Both the position numbers and the translations under genes were made by a program. This document shows, in pieces, positions 62,410 to 64,000 of a DNA stretch of 64,000 nt. The notes beneath the pieces are model-generated. The model saw only the letters and a list, made by a program, of their open reading frames with translations, searched no databases and had not been told where the DNA came from. Source of the DNA: Burkholderia glumae LMG 2196 = ATCC 33617 (lineage in GTDB: Bacteria; Pseudomonadota; Gammaproteobacteria; Burkholderiales; Burkholderiaceae); the NCBI RefSeq assembly GCF_000960995.1, contig NZ_CP009434.1, forward strand, positions 2,294,001-2,358,000, given 5' to 3'. How positions within the stretch are numbered: the stretch's first letter is position 1; the number at the start of each line of letters is the position of its first letter.

Positions 62410-63798
62410 ATGACTCCGAGAAACCGCGTCCGCACCAGCGTCACGGCCACCTTTGGCGCGCTCGCCAGCCTGATCGCGTTCGCCGCGCCGCCGGCCGCCC
62501 ATGCAGCGAGCTGCGCGACGCCGCAATGGAGCAGTTCGCCGGCCGCCAACACGAGCGCCCTGCAAAGCGCGATCAACCGGTGCTCGGGCGCCGCCGGCAA
62601 CCCGGGCCTGATCGACCTGCGCGCCAACAACGGCGTGTCCACGGCCGTCATCACGAGCGTCAAGCTCGCCAGCAACATCGTGCTGAAGCTGGAAAAGGGC
62701 TTCACGCTGAAGGGCTCGCCGGGCCAGCCCTCGGACGGCGCGATGCTGACCGGCAGCGGTCTGAGCAACGTGACCCTCACCGGCACCGGCGCGATCGACG
62801 GCGACGGACAGAGCTACTGGGCGAGCGCGGTGGGCAAGAACAACACGGCACGGCCGCGGCTGATCAAGCTGACGGGCTCGAACCTGCAGATCGGCTCGAA
62901 TTTCACCGACGCGGGCAAGCCGCAATCGATCGTGGCCTTTCCGAGCGCGTCGAACGATCCCGGCAACGCGCTCATCATCCGCAATTCGCCGAAAGAGCAG
63001 CTCGTGATCGAGTCGGGCTCGAAGAACGTGACGATCGACGGCGTCTGGATCTACGCGAACCCGAAGCGCAACGCGAACGGCAACGATCTCGCGCCGAACA
63101 CCGATGCGATCGACATCATCGGCACCCAGACCGCCCATGTTCGCAATTGCCTGCTCGACACCGGCGACGACGACATCGCCATCAAGTCCAACGCCGGCAG
63201 CGCGGCCACCAGCGATGTCGACATCAGCCACTGCGTGGTGGGCGGCGGCCACGGCATCTCGATCGGCGGCCAGGAGGCGGCGGGCCACACGCTCGCGAAA
63301 CCCGGCGTCTCGCACGTGACGGTCGACACGGTGCAGTTCAGCGGCACCGACTTCGGCTACCGGATCAAGACCGACCAGACCGCCAAGGACAGCGGCGCGA
63401 CCACCGGCGTGACCTACCGCAACACCTGCATGCGCAACGTCCAGCAGCCGTTCCTGTTCACCTACACCTATGCCTCGGGCACGGGCGGCGACCTGCCGGT
63501 CATCGCGAACGTCAGCATCGACAACGTGATCGCCACCGCCACCAAGGCACAGGGCGCCATCATCGGCCTGCCGAACAGCCTGATCGGGGTGCCGAAATCG
63601 GGCGACACGGGCATCCGCATCACCAACAGCCGGATCACCGGCGGCAAGCCGTTCGCGGTCAGCAACGGTGAACTGCAGGTGGGCAGCCACAGCATCGTGA
63701 CCACCTCCAGCGGCACCAACGGCCAGGTGGTGCCGATCGCCGACACCGGCGCGACGCTCGCCTGCCCCGCCTCCATCACCATTCCGGCGCAACGCTGA
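62410..63798 (+). CDS. pehA: Secreted GH28 polygalacturonase
   Basis: This 462-residue pectinase has a Sec signal (cleavage after AAHA, before ASC). It has the complete GH28 catalytic set: APNTDAIDI, LDTGDDDIAIKS, GGGHGISIGG and YRIKTD, on a parallel beta-helix with many short strands (SGLSNVTLTGTGAIDGDG). Length and motifs fit endo-polygalacturonases of the PehA type from plant-associated Burkholderia and Ralstonia. The symbol is by similarity. It hydrolyses galacturonan and probably leaves the cell through the type II pathway. A GC hairpin follows 23 bp after the stop. Confidence 0.9.
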   Translation: MTPRNRVRTSVTATFGALASLIAFAAPPAAHAASCATPQWSSSPAANTSALQSAINRCSGAAGNPGLIDLRANNGVSTAVITSVKLASNIVLKLEKGFTLKGSPGQPSDGAMLTGSGLSNVTLTGTGAIDGDGQSYWASAVGKNNTARPRLIKLTGSNLQIGSNFTDAGKPQSIVAFPSASNDPGNALIIRNSPKEQLVIESGSKNVTIDGVWIYANPKRNANGNDLAPNTDAIDIIGTQTAHVRNCLLDTGDDDIAIKSNAGSAATSDVDISHCVVGGGHGISIGGQEAAGHTLAKPGVSHVTVDTVQFSGTDFGYRIKTDQTAKDSGATTGVTYRNTCMRNVQQPFLFTYTYASGTGGDLPVIANVSIDNVIATATKAQGAIIGLPNSLIGVPKSGDTGIRITNSRITGGKPFAVSNGELQVGSHSIVTTSSGTNGQVVPIADTGATLACPASITIPAQR

Positions 63799-63821
63799 GC
63801 GGCGCCGCGCCCGCTCGCCGC

Positions 63822-63852
63822 GCGCGCGGCGTCCCGCCGTGACGCCGCGCGC
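63822..63852 (+). terminator. Strong GC hairpin after the second polygalacturonase
   Basis: GCGCGCGGCGTC (63822-63833) and GACGCCGCGCGC (63841-63852) form a perfect 12-bp stem with a 7-base loop, 23 bp after the stop codon. No T-run follows, so the hairpin may act with Rho or protect the mRNA end. Confidence 0.55.
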
Positions 63853-64000
63853 CGCTGCGCCCGATCTGCTCAAAAACGGCACAGATGCGCTGATCGGGAG
63901 CACCGGCGAGCGGCACGGCATCGCGGCGGGCCTTGGCGCAACGTGCGCTCCGGCGATGGTACGGTTCCTGCAAAGGACCGATGTGGCAGCAACGACACCC

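Overview
The window is very GC-rich and reads as a Burkholderia chromosome or second replicon. The gene set fits the plant-associated B. gladioli/glumae/plantarii group: a type VI secretion cluster, two secreted polygalacturonases, a catBCA/catR catechol branch, a double-length UvrA and the four-gene ligase-associated repair operon. The genus follows from family content; the species group is inference only.

Region 1 (1-21272, all + strand) is most of a type VI secretion (T6SS) locus, cut at the left edge inside tssE. The order is tssE'-tssF-tssG-vgrG-DUF2169/pentapeptide protein-pentapeptide protein-DUF3540-DUF4150 (PAAR-like)-tssJ-tssK-tssL-tssM-tssA. Many genes overlap by 4 to 37 bp, so this is one long, translationally coupled operon. 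The sheath, Hcp and ClpV genes (tssB/C/D/H) must lie upstream, outside the window. VgrG carries an unusual C-terminal beta-solenoid with alternating acidic and arginine rungs. Behind tssA sit a GNAT-domain protein, a gene broken by one extra C, and a small exported protein. These last two are the best candidates for locus-specific cargo and partner. Small conserved genes and a sigma-54-type activator (22440-23411, minus) follow.

Region 2 (24343-39788, mostly minus) concerns genome maintenance. It holds an acidic orphan protein, the coupled operon exonuclease-ATP ligase-Lhr-like helicase-PdeM, a cysteine desulfurase fused to a rhodanese-like sulfur-transferase domain (+), and a tandem UvrA of 1970 residues preceded by a near-perfect LexA box.

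Region 3 (39402-50231) is mixed: a MerR regulator divergent from an exported alpha/beta hydrolase, a decayed haloacetate-dehalogenase-like gene, an exported FKBP isomerase, a PAS/GGDEF diguanylate cyclase, a Tat-type GH28 polygalacturonase, glycogen debranching enzyme GlgX and a histidine-kinase remnant.

Region 4 (50232-64000) has a pair of dynamin-like GTPase genes (one without a P-loop), catBCA with divergent catR, a run of small stress-type genes around a stand-alone SdhB-like protein, a frameshifted zinc alcohol dehydrogenase, a lytic transglycosylase fused to a VirB9/TrbG-like domain, and a second GH28 polygalacturonase. A 13-bp palindrome G(A/T)CATCGTATG(A/T)C lies upstream of both polygalacturonase genes, 17 kb apart, and suggests one shared regulator. 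No rRNA, tRNA, insertion sequence or CRISPR array was recognised.
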